Positions 35,083-43,493 of a stretch of DNA of 64,000 nt are shown one piece after another; position 1 is the stretch's first letter, and every line of letters starts with the position of its first letter. The translations under genes were made by a program, and so were the position numbers. Source of the stretch: Nocardioides sp. QY071 (GTDB taxonomy: Bacteria; Actinomycetota; Actinomycetes; Propionibacteriales; Nocardioidaceae); contig NZ_CP124681.1 of NCBI RefSeq assembly GCF_029961765.1, positions 1,240,001-1,304,000 on the forward strand, in the 5' to 3' direction. The notes under the pieces are model-generated. The model searched no databases and was not told the origin of the DNA. It saw only the letters and a list, made by a program, of their open reading frames with translations.

Positions 35083-36363
35083 ATGACCGAGACCCTGGTG
35101 CTGCCCCCGCCCGCGCAACCGCTGATGAAGCGGTGGCTGCGCGACACCGGCTACGCCTTCACGGCGCTGCCGGTAGCCCTGGTCGCCCTCGTCGTGGTGA
35201 TCGCCTTCGTGTCCGCGGGGCTCGGGCTGGCCGTCGTGGTCGGTGGCGTGTTCGTCCTCGTGGTCGGGACGTACGCCGCCCGCGGGTTCGCCTTCGTGGA
35301 ACGCCGCCGGCTCGCGGTGCTCGCGGGCCGGCCGGTGCCGGAGCCGACGTACCTCCGGGCGCACGGCGGCGACGGCTTCTGGCGCCGGTCGCTGACCCCG
35401 CTGCGGGACCCGCAGTCCTGGCTGGACGTGGTGTGGTCGCTGGTCGGCTGGATCACCGCGACGGTCGCCTTCTCTGTCGTGATCACCTGGTGGACCTCGG
35501 TCCTCGGCGGGCTGTCGTACTGGTTCTGGGAGCGGTACATCCCGCGTGACGACAGCGATGCGCAGAGCCTCGCCGACCTGATCGGGCTCGGCGACAGCCG
35601 CGTCGCCGACATCGGCCTGATCTCCGGGATCGGGCTCCTCGCGCTGGTGACGCTGCCGTTCGCGATGAGGTTCGCGGCCCTCGTGCACGCCAGCCTCGCA
35701 TCGGTGCTGCTGACCAGCCGCGCCGAGCTGCAGGGCCGGGTGGCGCACGTCGAGGAGAGTCGCGAGTCGGCGCACCGGGCCGAGGCCGGGTCCCTGCGCA
35801 AGCTCGAGCGCGACATCCACGACGGCCCGCAGCAGCGGCTGATCCGGCTCGGCATGGACCTGGGCCGGGCCCGGGTGCAGCTGGCCGACGACCCCGCCAC
35901 GGCCGCTCGCACGCTCGACGCTGCGGTGGCCCAGACCCGTGAGGCGGTCGAGGAGCTGCGGGCGCTGTCGCGGGGGATCGCCCCGCCGCTGCTGGTCGAC
36001 CGCGGCCTGGCCGCCGCCGTCGCCGAGATGGCCGACGGCCAGCCGATCCCGGTGCAGGTCACGGCAGACGTCCCCCCGGAGCTGCCGCTGGCGGTCGAGA
36101 CGGCCGCCTACTTCGTCGCGGCCGAGGCGCTGAGCAATGTGGTCAAGCACAGCGGCGCGGACCGTGCCGACCTCGCCCTCGCCGTCGTCGAGGGCCGGCT
36201 GGAGGTCACCGTCGACGACAACGGCTGCGGTGGGGCGGCCGACGTACCCGGTCACGGACTGGCCGGCCTCCGTGAGCGCCTGGCCGGTGTCGACGGCGCG
36301 CTGTTCGTGGCCTCGCCGGTGGGCGGCCCGACCCGGCTGCGCGCGCAGGTGCCGCTGCGGTGA
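35083..36363 (+). CDS. Sensor histidine kinase with N-terminal Sensor-type membrane domain
   Basis: A 426-residue NarL-type kinase. Residues 20-230 hold four or more membrane helices of the actinobacterial sensor-domain type (VALVALVVVIAFVSAGLGLAV, WSLVGWITATVAFSVVI, GLISGIGLLALVTLPF). HisKA_3 follows with LRKLERDIHDGPQQRLIRLG (His in DIHDG) and a HATPase domain with YFVAAEALSNVVKHS and DDNGCGG. It precedes its regulator by 10 bases. The signal is unknown; divergence from otsA makes osmotic stress one possibility. Confidence 0.9.
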   Translation: MTETLVLPPPAQPLMKRWLRDTGYAFTALPVALVALVVVIAFVSAGLGLAVVVGGVFVLVVGTYAARGFAFVERRRLAVLAGRPVPEPTYLRAHGGDGFWRRSLTPLRDPQSWLDVVWSLVGWITATVAFSVVITWWTSVLGGLSYWFWERYIPRDDSDAQSLADLIGLGDSRVADIGLISGIGLLALVTLPFAMRFAALVHASLASVLLTSRAELQGRVAHVEESRESAHRAEAGSLRKLERDIHDGPQQRLIRLGMDLGRARVQLADDPATAARTLDAAVAQTREAVEELRALSRGIAPPLLVDRGLAAAVAEMADGQPIPVQVTADVPPELPLAVETAAYFVAAEALSNVVKHSGADRADLALAVVEGRLEVTVDDNGCGGAADVPGHGLAGLRERLAGVDGALFVASPVGGPTRLRAQVPLR

Positions 36364-36373
36364 GGATGGCGGC

Positions 36374-37033
36374 GTGAGGATCGTGGTCGCCGACGACTCC
36401 GTGCTGCTGCGCGAGGGACTCCAGCTGCTGCTCGCCGAGGCCGGGCACGAGGTCGTGGCGGCCGTCGGCGACGGACCGGCGCTGGTCGACGCGGTCCTCG
36501 AGCAGCGCCCGGACCTGGCGATAGCCGACGTCCGGATGCCGCCCAGCCACACCGACGAGGGGCTGCGGGCCGCCGTGGCCTGCCGGCGGGCCTGGCCACA
36601 GGCGCGGGTCCTCGTGCTGTCGCAGTACGTCGTCGCGTCGTACGCCGACGAGCTGCTCGCCACCGGAGAGGGCGGCGTCGGCTACCTGCTCAAGGACCGG
36701 GTCAGCGAGGTCGGGGAGTTCCTCGACGCCCTCGGTACGGTCGCCGAGGGCGGGACGGTGCTCGACCCCGTGGTCGTCAAGCACCTGATGGGCCGGCAGC
36801 GCGACCCGCTGGCCGCGCTGACCCCGCGCGAGCGGGAGGTGCTCGCACTGATGGCCGAGGGCCGCTCCAACGCCGCCGTCGCCGAGGCCCTGGTCGTCTC
36901 GTTGGCGGCGGTCGAGAAGCACACCCAACGGATCTTCGCGAAGCTCGGGCTCAGCCCCGACGACGACCAGTCCCACCGCCGGGTGCTGGCCGTGGTGCGC
37001 TTCCTGCGCGCCGACTCTCAGTCGCCGGGATAG
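36374..37033 (+). CDS. LuxR/NarL-family response regulator
   Basis: A 219-residue regulator with receiver motifs VVADDS, AIADVRMPPSHTDEG (phospho-Asp; this long form is typical of a distinct actinobacterial subgroup) and YLLKDRV, then a LuxR HTH (LTPREREVLALMAEGRSNAAVAEAL). The protein starts with GTG. The end overlaps the convergent Gfo/Idh gene by 16 bases. It pairs with the kinase immediately upstream. Confidence 0.92.
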   Translation: MRIVVADDSVLLREGLQLLLAEAGHEVVAAVGDGPALVDAVLEQRPDLAIADVRMPPSHTDEGLRAAVACRRAWPQARVLVLSQYVVASYADELLATGEGGVGYLLKDRVSEVGEFLDALGTVAEGGTVLDPVVVKHLMGRQRDPLAALTPREREVLALMAEGRSNAAVAEALVVSLAAVEKHTQRIFAKLGLSPDDDQSHRRVLAVVRFLRADSQSPG

Positions 37034-38028
37034 CGGATCCCCAGGTCGGCGCGCAGCGCGTCCATCTGGCGCAGGATCGCGAGCGTCTGTGCGTGGGGGA
37101 CCAGCGGGCTCTCCCGCAGCCCGGCGCGCACGCAGCGGTCGACCTCGACGATCTCGTTGCCGTAGCCGCGACCGATCACGGGCTCGTCCCCGGTGAGCAC
37201 GACCTGCTGGTCGGGGTGACCGACCGGCGTGAACACAGCGGACGTGGGGTGGTGGAAGTCGCCCTGCAGCTCCACCCGGCCGAGGTCGGTGGCGATCGAC
37301 GCGGCGCGCGTCGACCACGACGTCATCGACGCGTGCAGGGTGGCGACCACGCCTCCGGGATAGCGGCCGGCGATGGCGACGTCGAGGTCGACCCCGCTCC
37401 CGTCGACCGTGCCCACCCCGCGCAGCTCCTCGGCCTCGCCGAGCATCAGGTGGGCGAAGGTCAGCGGGTAGATCCCCATGTCGAGCAGTGCCCCACCGCC
37501 GAGCTCCGGGGCGAGCATCCGGTCGGTCGGTCCGGCGTCGACCCGGAATCCGAGCTCGGCCGCCAGGTGGTGCGGCGTACCGAAGCGGCCGCTCGCCAGC
37601 TCGCCCCGGAGCTGTCGGACCACCGGGTGGCACACGGTCCACATCGCCTCCATCAGGAACCGGTCGTGCCCGGTCGCCAGGCGCACCATCTCCTCGGCGT
37701 CGGAGGTGCGCAGGGTCAGTGGCTTCTCGCACAGCACGTGCCTGCCCGCCGCGAACGCGGCGCGGGCGCCGTCGAGGTGGAGCGAGTGCGGCGTCGCGAC
37801 GTAGACGACCTCGACCCCGGGGTCGGCCACGAGCGCCTCGTAGCTGCCGTGGGCGCGGGTGCCGCTGTCGCCGTACTCACTCGCGAAGGCCCGCGCGGAC
37901 CCCTCGCTCCGGGAGCCCACGGCCGCGAGTCGCGCGCCGGGGACCAGGGCCAGGTCGGCCGCGAAGGAGCGGGCGATCTTGCCGGTGGCGAGGATGCCCC
38001 AGCCGACGGGGTCCGAGGTGCCGCTCAT
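37018..38028 (-). CDS. Gfo/Idh/MocA-family oxidoreductase
   Basis: A 336-residue NAD(P)-dependent sugar or inositol dehydrogenase-like protein. The Rossmann motif GWGILATGKIARSFAADL starts it, then VYVATPHSLHLDGARAAFAAGRHVLCEKPLTL with the conserved EKP lysine. The dimeric-dihydrodiol-dehydrogenase-like substructure LMEAMWTVCHPVV and GGGALLDMGIYPLTFAH follows. ATG 38028 is selected; the longer frame leads into the next promoter region. Substrate unknown. Confidence 0.9.
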   Translation of the reverse strand: MSGTSDPVGWGILATGKIARSFAADLALVPGARLAAVGSRSEGSARAFASEYGDSGTRAHGSYEALVADPGVEVVYVATPHSLHLDGARAAFAAGRHVLCEKPLTLRTSDAEEMVRLATGHDRFLMEAMWTVCHPVVRQLRGELASGRFGTPHHLAAELGFRVDAGPTDRMLAPELGGGALLDMGIYPLTFAHLMLGEAEELRGVGTVDGSGVDLDVAIAGRYPGGVVATLHASMTSWSTRAASIATDLGRVELQGDFHHPTSAVFTPVGHPDQQVVLTGDEPVIGRGYGNEIVEVDRCVRAGLRESPLVPHAQTLAILRQMDALRADLGIRYPGD

Positions 38029-38143
38029 GCGCCTGAGCCTAGGGTGGGTGCGTCCGGCGCGGCCGAATGACATGGTTGTGATTCGCGGGTTACAGTTACT
38101 CGCGAAGAGTTGTCGCAACCGCCCCGAGCGTCGAGGAGACCGC

Positions 38144-38440
38144 ATGAACGCCGAGCGCAGCCCCCAGGCCGCCGACGCCGCCGCTCCCGCTGGCCTCAGC
38201 AAGCGTGACGTCGACATCCTCGCCTTCGAGCGCCAGTGGTGGAAGTACGCCGGCGCCAAGGAGAGCGCCGTGCGCGAGCAGTTCGACATGAGCGCGACCC
38301 GCTACTACCAGGTGCTCAACGCGCTGATCGACCGCCCCGAGGCCCTCGAGGCCGACCCGCTGCTCGTGCGTCGCCTGCGGCGCCTGCGCTCGCAGCGTCA
38401 GCGGCAGCGGTCCGCGCGGCGCCTGGGCTTCGAGATCTGA
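38144..38440 (+). CDS. DUF3263 protein
   Basis: A 98-residue protein of the actinobacterial DUF3263 family: LSKRDVDILAFERQWWKYAGAKESAVREQFDMSATRYYQVLN is the conserved helical core (residues 18-60), followed by a basic Arg-rich tail. It may bind DNA. The next gene, a LytR_C protein, follows by 31 bases, an arrangement commonly kept in actinobacteria. Confidence 0.88.
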   Translation: MNAERSPQAADAAAPAGLSKRDVDILAFERQWWKYAGAKESAVREQFDMSATRYYQVLNALIDRPEALEADPLLVRRLRRLRSQRQRQRSARRLGFEI

Positions 38441-38471
38441 CCCACCAGCCCAGCTACCCGGAGAGGCGGCC

Positions 38472-39011
38472 ATGACCTTCCCCACCTGGCCCACTCGCAC
38501 CCGAGACGAGCGCGGCGCCGTCCTGCCCTCGCCCGTGGTGCTGCTCAGCATCGTCGCCGTGGTCCTCGCGGCCATCGCCTTCGTCGCGACCCGCGGCGAC
38601 GGCCCGGCCGAGCGCGACATCTCCGCCACCAAGGCGGCCGCCACCCCGACCGCCACCGACGAGCCCGGTGATGCCGGCACCGAGCCGACCGCGACGCCTA
38701 CCGAGGACAAGCCCGCCCCGCCGCCCGTCGTACGCGGTGACCACTCGGTCGTGGTCTTCAACAACACCGCGATCCGCGGCCTGGCCGGCCGGGTCGCGGA
38801 GAAGGTGAAGGCCGCCGGCTGGAAGGTCGCGGCCGCCGACAACTGGTACGGCACCGTCCCCGCCACCAGCGTCTACTTCCCGAAGGGCAAGAAGGCGGTC
38901 GCCCAGCAGCTCGCGCTCGACCTGGGCATCGCCCGGGTGCTGCCCGCCGACACCGACAGCGACATGAGCGACACGAACCTCACGGTCATCTTGACCGGCG
39001 AGCTGGACTGA
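38472..39011 (+). CDS. LytR_C-domain membrane-anchored protein
   Basis: A 179-residue protein: short cytoplasmic start, one membrane helix (VVLLSIVAVVLAAIAFVA, about 22-40), a Pro/Thr/Ala-rich linker and a C-terminal LytR_C domain (VVVFNNTAIRGLAGRVAEKVKAAGWKV to TNLTVILTGELD). Related proteins bind cell-wall components and influence LCP enzymes. It is probably cotranscribed with the DUF3263 gene. Confidence 0.88.
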   Translation: MTFPTWPTRTRDERGAVLPSPVVLLSIVAVVLAAIAFVATRGDGPAERDISATKAAATPTATDEPGDAGTEPTATPTEDKPAPPPVVRGDHSVVVFNNTAIRGLAGRVAEKVKAAGWKVAAADNWYGTVPATSVYFPKGKKAVAQQLALDLGIARVLPADTDSDMSDTNLTVILTGELD

Positions 39012-39088
39012 TCCGATCCGGCCCCACCCGATTGAAGGTTCACCCACCCGTCATCCGCGATCGCGGGCGACGTGATGGGATGGGGTGC

Positions 39089-39940
39089 GTGAGGTTCACG
39101 TCGGTTCCCGGCCAGCAGCGGTACGACGCCCTGGTGCGCGTCGCGTCGCGGACCGTCGTCGGCCTGGACTTCGACGGCACCCTGTCACCGATCGTCGACG
39201 ACCCCGCCCAGGCGCACATCCACCCGGACGCGCCGGCGGTGCTGACGGCGCTGGCCGAGGAGGTCGCCGCGATCGCGGTGATCACCGGGCGACCCGCGCG
39301 CCAGGCGCTCGACCTCGGGGGGCTGGAGGAGGTCGGCGACGCCCTCGAGGCGGCCGGCAAGGAGCTGTTCGTTTTCGGCCAGTACGGCAACGAGCGCTGG
39401 AGCTCGAGCCACCGCCGCATCAAGGGAGCCCGCCCCCCGCGCGGCCTGGCGACCTTCGAGCGCGACCTGCCGCGCGCGCTGCGCAGCGCCGGCGCCGCCG
39501 ACGCGTTCGTCGAGGACAAGGGGCTCGCGGTCGCGGTCCACACCCGGCGCCTGCCGGACTCCGAAGAGGCCTTCGACCGGCTGCTGCCCTCGCTGCGCGA
39601 GCTCGCCGACCGGCACGGGCTGGTCCTCGAGCCCGGCAAGTCGGTGATCGAGGTGCGCTCGGCCGGCTCCCACAAGGGCATGGTCGTGCACCGCCTGGCC
39701 GCGGTGCTCGAGGCCGACGGCTTCCTGTTCGCCGGCGACGACCTCGGCGACGTCGAGGCGTTCGAGGCCGTCGAGGAGCTCGGCGACCGCGGCCTGGCCA
39801 CCCTGCGGGTGTGCTCGGCGTCCGACGAGCAGAGTGCCCTGGTCGCGCTCTCCGACGTCGTCGTGCATGGTCCCGCCGGCGTGCTCGACCTGCTCCGGCA
39901 GCTCGCGACCGACGCGCGCGCGGCGCGTCGTACTTCTTGA
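39089..39940 (+). CDS. otsB: Trehalose-6-phosphate phosphatase OtsB
   Basis: A 283-residue HAD-superfamily phosphatase. Motif I is VVGLDFDGTLSPI (nucleophile Asp), motif II VITGR, and the last acidic pair FLFAGDDLGDVEAFEAV. KSVIEVRSAGSHKGMVV is the OtsB-typical block. It dephosphorylates trehalose-6-phosphate to trehalose, completing the OtsA pathway. GTG 39089 begins the conserved VRFTSVPGQQRYDAL; ATG 39080 is an alternative start. Confidence 0.93.
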   Translation: MRFTSVPGQQRYDALVRVASRTVVGLDFDGTLSPIVDDPAQAHIHPDAPAVLTALAEEVAAIAVITGRPARQALDLGGLEEVGDALEAAGKELFVFGQYGNERWSSSHRRIKGARPPRGLATFERDLPRALRSAGAADAFVEDKGLAVAVHTRRLPDSEEAFDRLLPSLRELADRHGLVLEPGKSVIEVRSAGSHKGMVVHRLAAVLEADGFLFAGDDLGDVEAFEAVEELGDRGLATLRVCSASDEQSALVALSDVVVHGPAGVLDLLRQLATDARAARRTS

Positions 39941-40020
39941 GTCTCATATTCCGGACGTCAGTCTCGGTATCCGGGATCTCGATTGGGTGTCGGTGGTGGA
40001 TCGCCCCTAGGCTGTGCGTG

Positions 40021-40162
40021 CTCATCCAGAGGGACTGAGGGAACGGCCCTGAGAAGTCCCGGCAACCGCCGCGAACTCCCGTCGGACACCTGCTCGCAGG
40101 GATCCGACGTCGCGGAAACGGTGCCAAATCCGACCCGCGCGAGAGTCGCCGGGACAGATGAG
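40021..40162 (+). promoter_or_regulatory. SAM-I (S-box) riboswitch
   Basis: Conserved core elements are in order: P1 CTCATC/GATGAG (40021-40026 with 40157-40162), the GAGGGA and CGGCCCTGAGAAGTCCCGGC block with GGCAACC, GGTGCCAAATCC, and the closing AGATGAG. Together they match the S-box consensus. S-adenosylmethionine binding should switch off the genes below. The downstream GAAGGAGGA is the ribosome binding site of the ThrC-like gene, so control could be by translation or by termination. Confidence 0.93.
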
Positions 40163-40174
40163 AAGGAGGAATCC

Positions 40175-41455
40175 ATGAGCGCCGTTGTGACCGAGGTCGA
40201 GACGACCGAGACGAAGCCCGGCCTGCGCGAGGGCGCGTTCGGCAACGCCACCGCCCTCTCCTGTCGTGAGTGCGGCCACCGGGTCGACCTGGGCCCGTTC
40301 TACGCCTGCCCGGAGTGCTTCGGGCCGCTGGAGATCTCCTACGACTTCCCGGCGATCACCCGCGAGGAGATCGAAGCCGGCCCCCGCAACATCTGGCGCT
40401 ACAAGGCGCTGCTGCCGGTCCCGAGCGACATCGAGACCAGCCCCAACACCGAGCCCGGCTTCACCCGGCTGCTCGACGCGAAGAACCTGGCCGCCGAGCT
40501 CGGCATCGACAAGCTCTGGGTCAAGGACGACTCCACCAACCCGACGAACTCCTTCAAGGACCGCGTCGTCGCCTGCGCGCTCAGCGCCGCTCGCGAGCTC
40601 GGCTCGACCGTCTTCGCCTGCCCCTCGACCGGCAACCTCGCCAACGCGGTGGCCGCTGCCGGCGCCCGTGCCGGGATCAAGACCGTCGTGTTCATCCCCA
40701 GCAACCTCGAGCAGCCCAAGCAGGTCAACTCGGCGATCTTCACCGAGAACCTGGTCGCCGTCGACGGCAACTACGACGACGTCAACAAGCTCGCCTCCGA
40801 GATCGCCGGCGAGGAGGAGGGCTGGGCGTTCGTCAACGTCAACGTGCGGCCCTACTACGCCGAGGGCTCCAAGACCCTGGGCTACGAGATCGCCGAGCAG
40901 CTCGGCTGGCGGCTTCCGGACCAGGTCGTCATCCCGGTCGCGTCCGGCTCCCAGCTGACCAAGGTCGACAAGTCCTTCCAGGAGCTGATCAAGCTCGGCC
41001 TCGTGGAGGACAAGCCCTACCGGATCTTCGGCGCCCAGGCCACCGGCTGTGGCCCGGTCGCGACCGCCTACAAGGCCGGGGTCGACGCGATCCGCCCGGT
41101 CAAGCCCGACACCATCGCGAAGAGCCTGGCCATCGGCAACCCCGCCGACGGCATCTACGTCCTCGACATCGCCCGCCGCACCGGCGGCGCCGTCGAGGAG
41201 GTCACCGATGAGGAGATCCGCGAGGGCATCGTGCTGCTCGCCCGCACCGAGGGGATCTTCACCGAGACCGCCGGCGGTACGACGACCGCGGTCACCAAGA
41301 AGCTCGTCGAGACCGGCCAGCTCGACCCCAGCCTCGAGACGGTCATCATCAACACCGGCCACGGCCTCAAGACCCTCGACGCGGTCTCCGGCCAGGTCGG
41401 CGCGGCGGCGACCATCGCCCCGAGCTACAAGGCCTTCAAGGAGACCGGTCTCTGA
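40175..41455 (+). CDS. thrC: Threonine synthase-like PLP enzyme, SAM-riboswitch controlled
   Basis: A 426-residue fold-type II PLP enzyme. An N-terminal zinc ribbon has Cys30, Cys33, Cys45 and Cys48. The Schiff-base Lys128 lies in TNPTNSFKDR, and the phosphate-binding loop is CPSTGNLANAVAA. Family annotation is threonine synthase, which acts on O-phosphohomoserine. However, the SAM riboswitch and the MoaD/ThiS protein ending in GGC directly downstream point to sulfur transfer, so a homocysteine-forming reaction from O-phosphohomoserine and a thiocarboxylated carrier is a serious alternative. The fold is certain; the reaction is open. Confidence 0.88.
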   Translation: MSAVVTEVETTETKPGLREGAFGNATALSCRECGHRVDLGPFYACPECFGPLEISYDFPAITREEIEAGPRNIWRYKALLPVPSDIETSPNTEPGFTRLLDAKNLAAELGIDKLWVKDDSTNPTNSFKDRVVACALSAARELGSTVFACPSTGNLANAVAAAGARAGIKTVVFIPSNLEQPKQVNSAIFTENLVAVDGNYDDVNKLASEIAGEEEGWAFVNVNVRPYYAEGSKTLGYEIAEQLGWRLPDQVVIPVASGSQLTKVDKSFQELIKLGLVEDKPYRIFGAQATGCGPVATAYKAGVDAIRPVKPDTIAKSLAIGNPADGIYVLDIARRTGGAVEEVTDEEIREGIVLLARTEGIFTETAGGTTTAVTKKLVETGQLDPSLETVIINTGHGLKTLDAVSGQVGAAATIAPSYKAFKETGL

Positions 41456-41501
41456 GACCGGCTCCGGCCCACCCCTTCACCAGCAGACCAGGAGAGCCCC
41501 C

Positions 41502-41780
41502 ATGGCAGTCAGCGTCCGGATCCCCACCATCCTCCGCACCTACACCGGTGGTGAGTCCGAGGTCAGCGCCACCGGCGCCAAGCTCTCCGAGATCCTCGAC
41601 GACCTCGACGCCAACTACGCGGGCATCAAGGGCCGGATCCTCGACGAGGACGGCAAGCTGCGCCGCTTCGTCAACGTCTACGTCAACAACGACGACGTGC
41701 GCTTCGAGCAGGAGCTCGACACCCCGACGCCCGACGGCGCCGAGGTCTCGGTGATCCCCGCGGTCGCCGGCGGCTGCTGA
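41502..41780 (+). CDS. MoaD/ThiS-family sulfur-carrier protein with GGC terminus
   Basis: A 92-residue ubiquitin-like protein. The C-terminus is IPAVAGGC: the Gly-Gly that is activated and thiocarboxylated in this family is followed by one extra Cys, which would have to be removed first. In Wolinella, the methionine sulfur carrier HcyS also carries an extra C-terminal residue removed by a metalloprotease. It lies 46 bases below the ThrC-like gene, with GGAGAG before ATG, under the same SAM riboswitch. Close relatives by shape are CysO and HcyS. Confidence 0.88.
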   Translation: MAVSVRIPTILRTYTGGESEVSATGAKLSEILDDLDANYAGIKGRILDEDGKLRRFVNVYVNNDDVRFEQELDTPTPDGAEVSVIPAVAGGC

Positions 41781-41789
41781 ACGACCGCG

Positions 41790-41842
41790 CCCCATGCGAT
41801 TTGGTCGCCGTACGGCGGAATTGCCGACCAATTCGCATGGGG
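41790..41842. terminator. Large hairpin between moaD-like and fadD genes
   Basis: CCCCATGCGATTTGGTCG (41790-41807) pairs with CGACCAATTCGCATGGGG (41825-41842) with one mismatch, an 18-bp stem. Its loop contains the palindrome CGCCGTACGGCG. It lies between convergent genes and probably terminates both. Confidence 0.75.
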
Positions 41843-41855
41843 TGCGGTGCGCGAC

Positions 41856-43445
41856 TCAGCCGAGAAGCTGGGCCGCCAGGGCCGTGCTGGCCGGGTAGTC
41901 GACCTTGCTGACCGGGGTGCGCGGCACCTCGTCGATGAACAGGATCGTCTTCGGCACCTTGTAGTTGGAGATGAGCGCGCGGCAGTGGTCGCGGACGTCG
42001 TCCTCGGTCAGGGTCGAGCCCTCGCGGCGCTGCACCAGTGCGGTGACCTGCTGGCCCCAGCGCTCGTGCGGGGTGCCGACCACGACCGCGTCGAAGATGT
42101 CGTCGTGGCGCAGCAGCACCGCCTCGACCTCCTCGGGGTGGACCTTCTCACCGCCGGTGTTGATGCACACCGAGCCGCGGCCCAGGACCGTGACCGAGCC
42201 GTCCTCCTCGCGGCGCGCGAAGTCGCCCGGGATCGCCCAGCGCACGCCGTCGATCTCCTTGAACGTGGCGGCCGTCTTGACCGGGTCCTTGTAGTAGCCG
42301 AGCGGCACCGGGCCGGAGCGGCCGAGCATCCCGTCGACGCCGACCGGGCACGGCTTGAACTCGGTGTCGAAGACCTCGACCTGGTCGGTCACGGTGAACC
42401 GCGGGGCACTCTGGCCGCCGTCGGTGCCGTCGTCCATCCGGGACCCGGCGGCGCCGGACTCGGAGGAGCCGTAGGAGTCGAGGATGAACCGGCCGGGCAG
42501 CGCGCGGCGGATCTCCTCGCGCACGCCGTCGGACAGGGGAGCGGCGCCGTTGGACACCGCGGCCAGGCTGGACAGGTCCCACCGGTCGGGCTCGGCGAGG
42601 ATCGCCTCGGCGACCGGGCGGCCCATCGCGTCGCCGAGGAAGGTCAGCGAGACGACCTTCGCGGTCTGGACGAGGTCGAGGATCGACGCCGCGTCGAAGT
42701 GCGGCTCGGTGTAGAGCGCCACGGTCTGGCCGGCGACGTGCGCGTTGCCGAGGATCCACTGGCTGCCGCCGTGCATCATCGGGCCGCAGGCGAGCAGCAC
42801 CATCGGGCTCTCGACGGCGCTCGCCTCGGCGACGAGCTGCTCGATCGAGTCCAGCGGTGCGCCGTACCGCGCGGCGTTGAGTGCGGCGCGGATCAGGTCC
42901 TCGTTGCGCCACACGACGCCCTTGGGGTAGCCGGTCGTGCCGCCGGTGTAGAGCACGTAGTGGTCATCGGCGCTACGGCCGGTGACCTTCCGCTCGGGGG
43001 AGGACGCGGCCAGCGTGGCGTCGTACTCGTCCCCGAGGACGATCGTGTGTCGCAGCGTCGGCAGGTCGAGCTCGGCCACCGCGTCGACGTATTCCGGCGC
43101 GACGATGGTCGCGACGCAGTCGGCGTTGCCGTACAGGTAGGCCAGCTCGTCGCGGAGGTACTTGTAGTTGATGTTGATCGGCACGGCCCGGGCCTTGAGG
43201 CAGCCGTAGAGCGCGTCGACCCACTCGATCCGGTTGGTCGAGTGCACTGCGACGTGCTCGCCCGGCTGGATCCCGAGGTCCACCAGGTGGTTGGCCAGGC
43301 GCGTCGCGCGCTCGTCGATCTCCGCGAAGGTCCACACCCGGTCGCCGGTGTGCACGGCCGCCCGGTCGGGCAGCGCGTCGGCCATCGCCTCGAGCACGTC
43401 GGCGAGGTTGATCGGGCGCGCGGTGGTCTCTGTGGTGGGGGTCAC
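41856..43445 (-). CDS. Acyl-CoA synthetase, FadD19-like
   Basis: A 529-residue adenylate-forming ligase. The P-loop is YVLYTGGTTGYPKGVVWR, followed by DSYGSSESG, the GDFARREEDGSVTVLGRGSVCINTGGEKVHPEEVE block, and a final KVPKTILFIDEVPRTPVSKVDY with the catalytic Lys. The sequence style is close to the mycobacterial FadD19 group, which activates steroid side-chain acids. A KstR-like palindrome in its promoter fits that. It starts with GTG and is divergent from an OsmC gene. Confidence 0.88.
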   Translation of the reverse strand: MTPTTETTARPINLADVLEAMADALPDRAAVHTGDRVWTFAEIDERATRLANHLVDLGIQPGEHVAVHSTNRIEWVDALYGCLKARAVPININYKYLRDELAYLYGNADCVATIVAPEYVDAVAELDLPTLRHTIVLGDEYDATLAASSPERKVTGRSADDHYVLYTGGTTGYPKGVVWRNEDLIRAALNAARYGAPLDSIEQLVAEASAVESPMVLLACGPMMHGGSQWILGNAHVAGQTVALYTEPHFDAASILDLVQTAKVVSLTFLGDAMGRPVAEAILAEPDRWDLSSLAAVSNGAAPLSDGVREEIRRALPGRFILDSYGSSESGAAGSRMDDGTDGGQSAPRFTVTDQVEVFDTEFKPCPVGVDGMLGRSGPVPLGYYKDPVKTAATFKEIDGVRWAIPGDFARREEDGSVTVLGRGSVCINTGGEKVHPEEVEAVLLRHDDIFDAVVVGTPHERWGQQVTALVQRREGSTLTEDDVRDHCRALISNYKVPKTILFIDEVPRTPVSKVDYPASTALAAQLLG

Positions 43446-43463
43446 AGGAGAAGAGTGCCAAAC

Positions 43464-43477
43464 TAGAACAAGTTCTC
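43464..43477. promoter_or_regulatory. KstR-like operator between fadD and osmC-like genes
   Basis: TAGAACAAGTTCTC contains the perfect palindrome AGAAC-AA-GTTCT and matches TnnAACnnGTTnnA except at the final base. It lies between divergent genes, with a TACAGA -10-like hexamer toward the OsmC gene. One regulator could control both. Confidence 0.6.
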
Positions 43478-43493
43478 GCTACAGAATGGTCCG

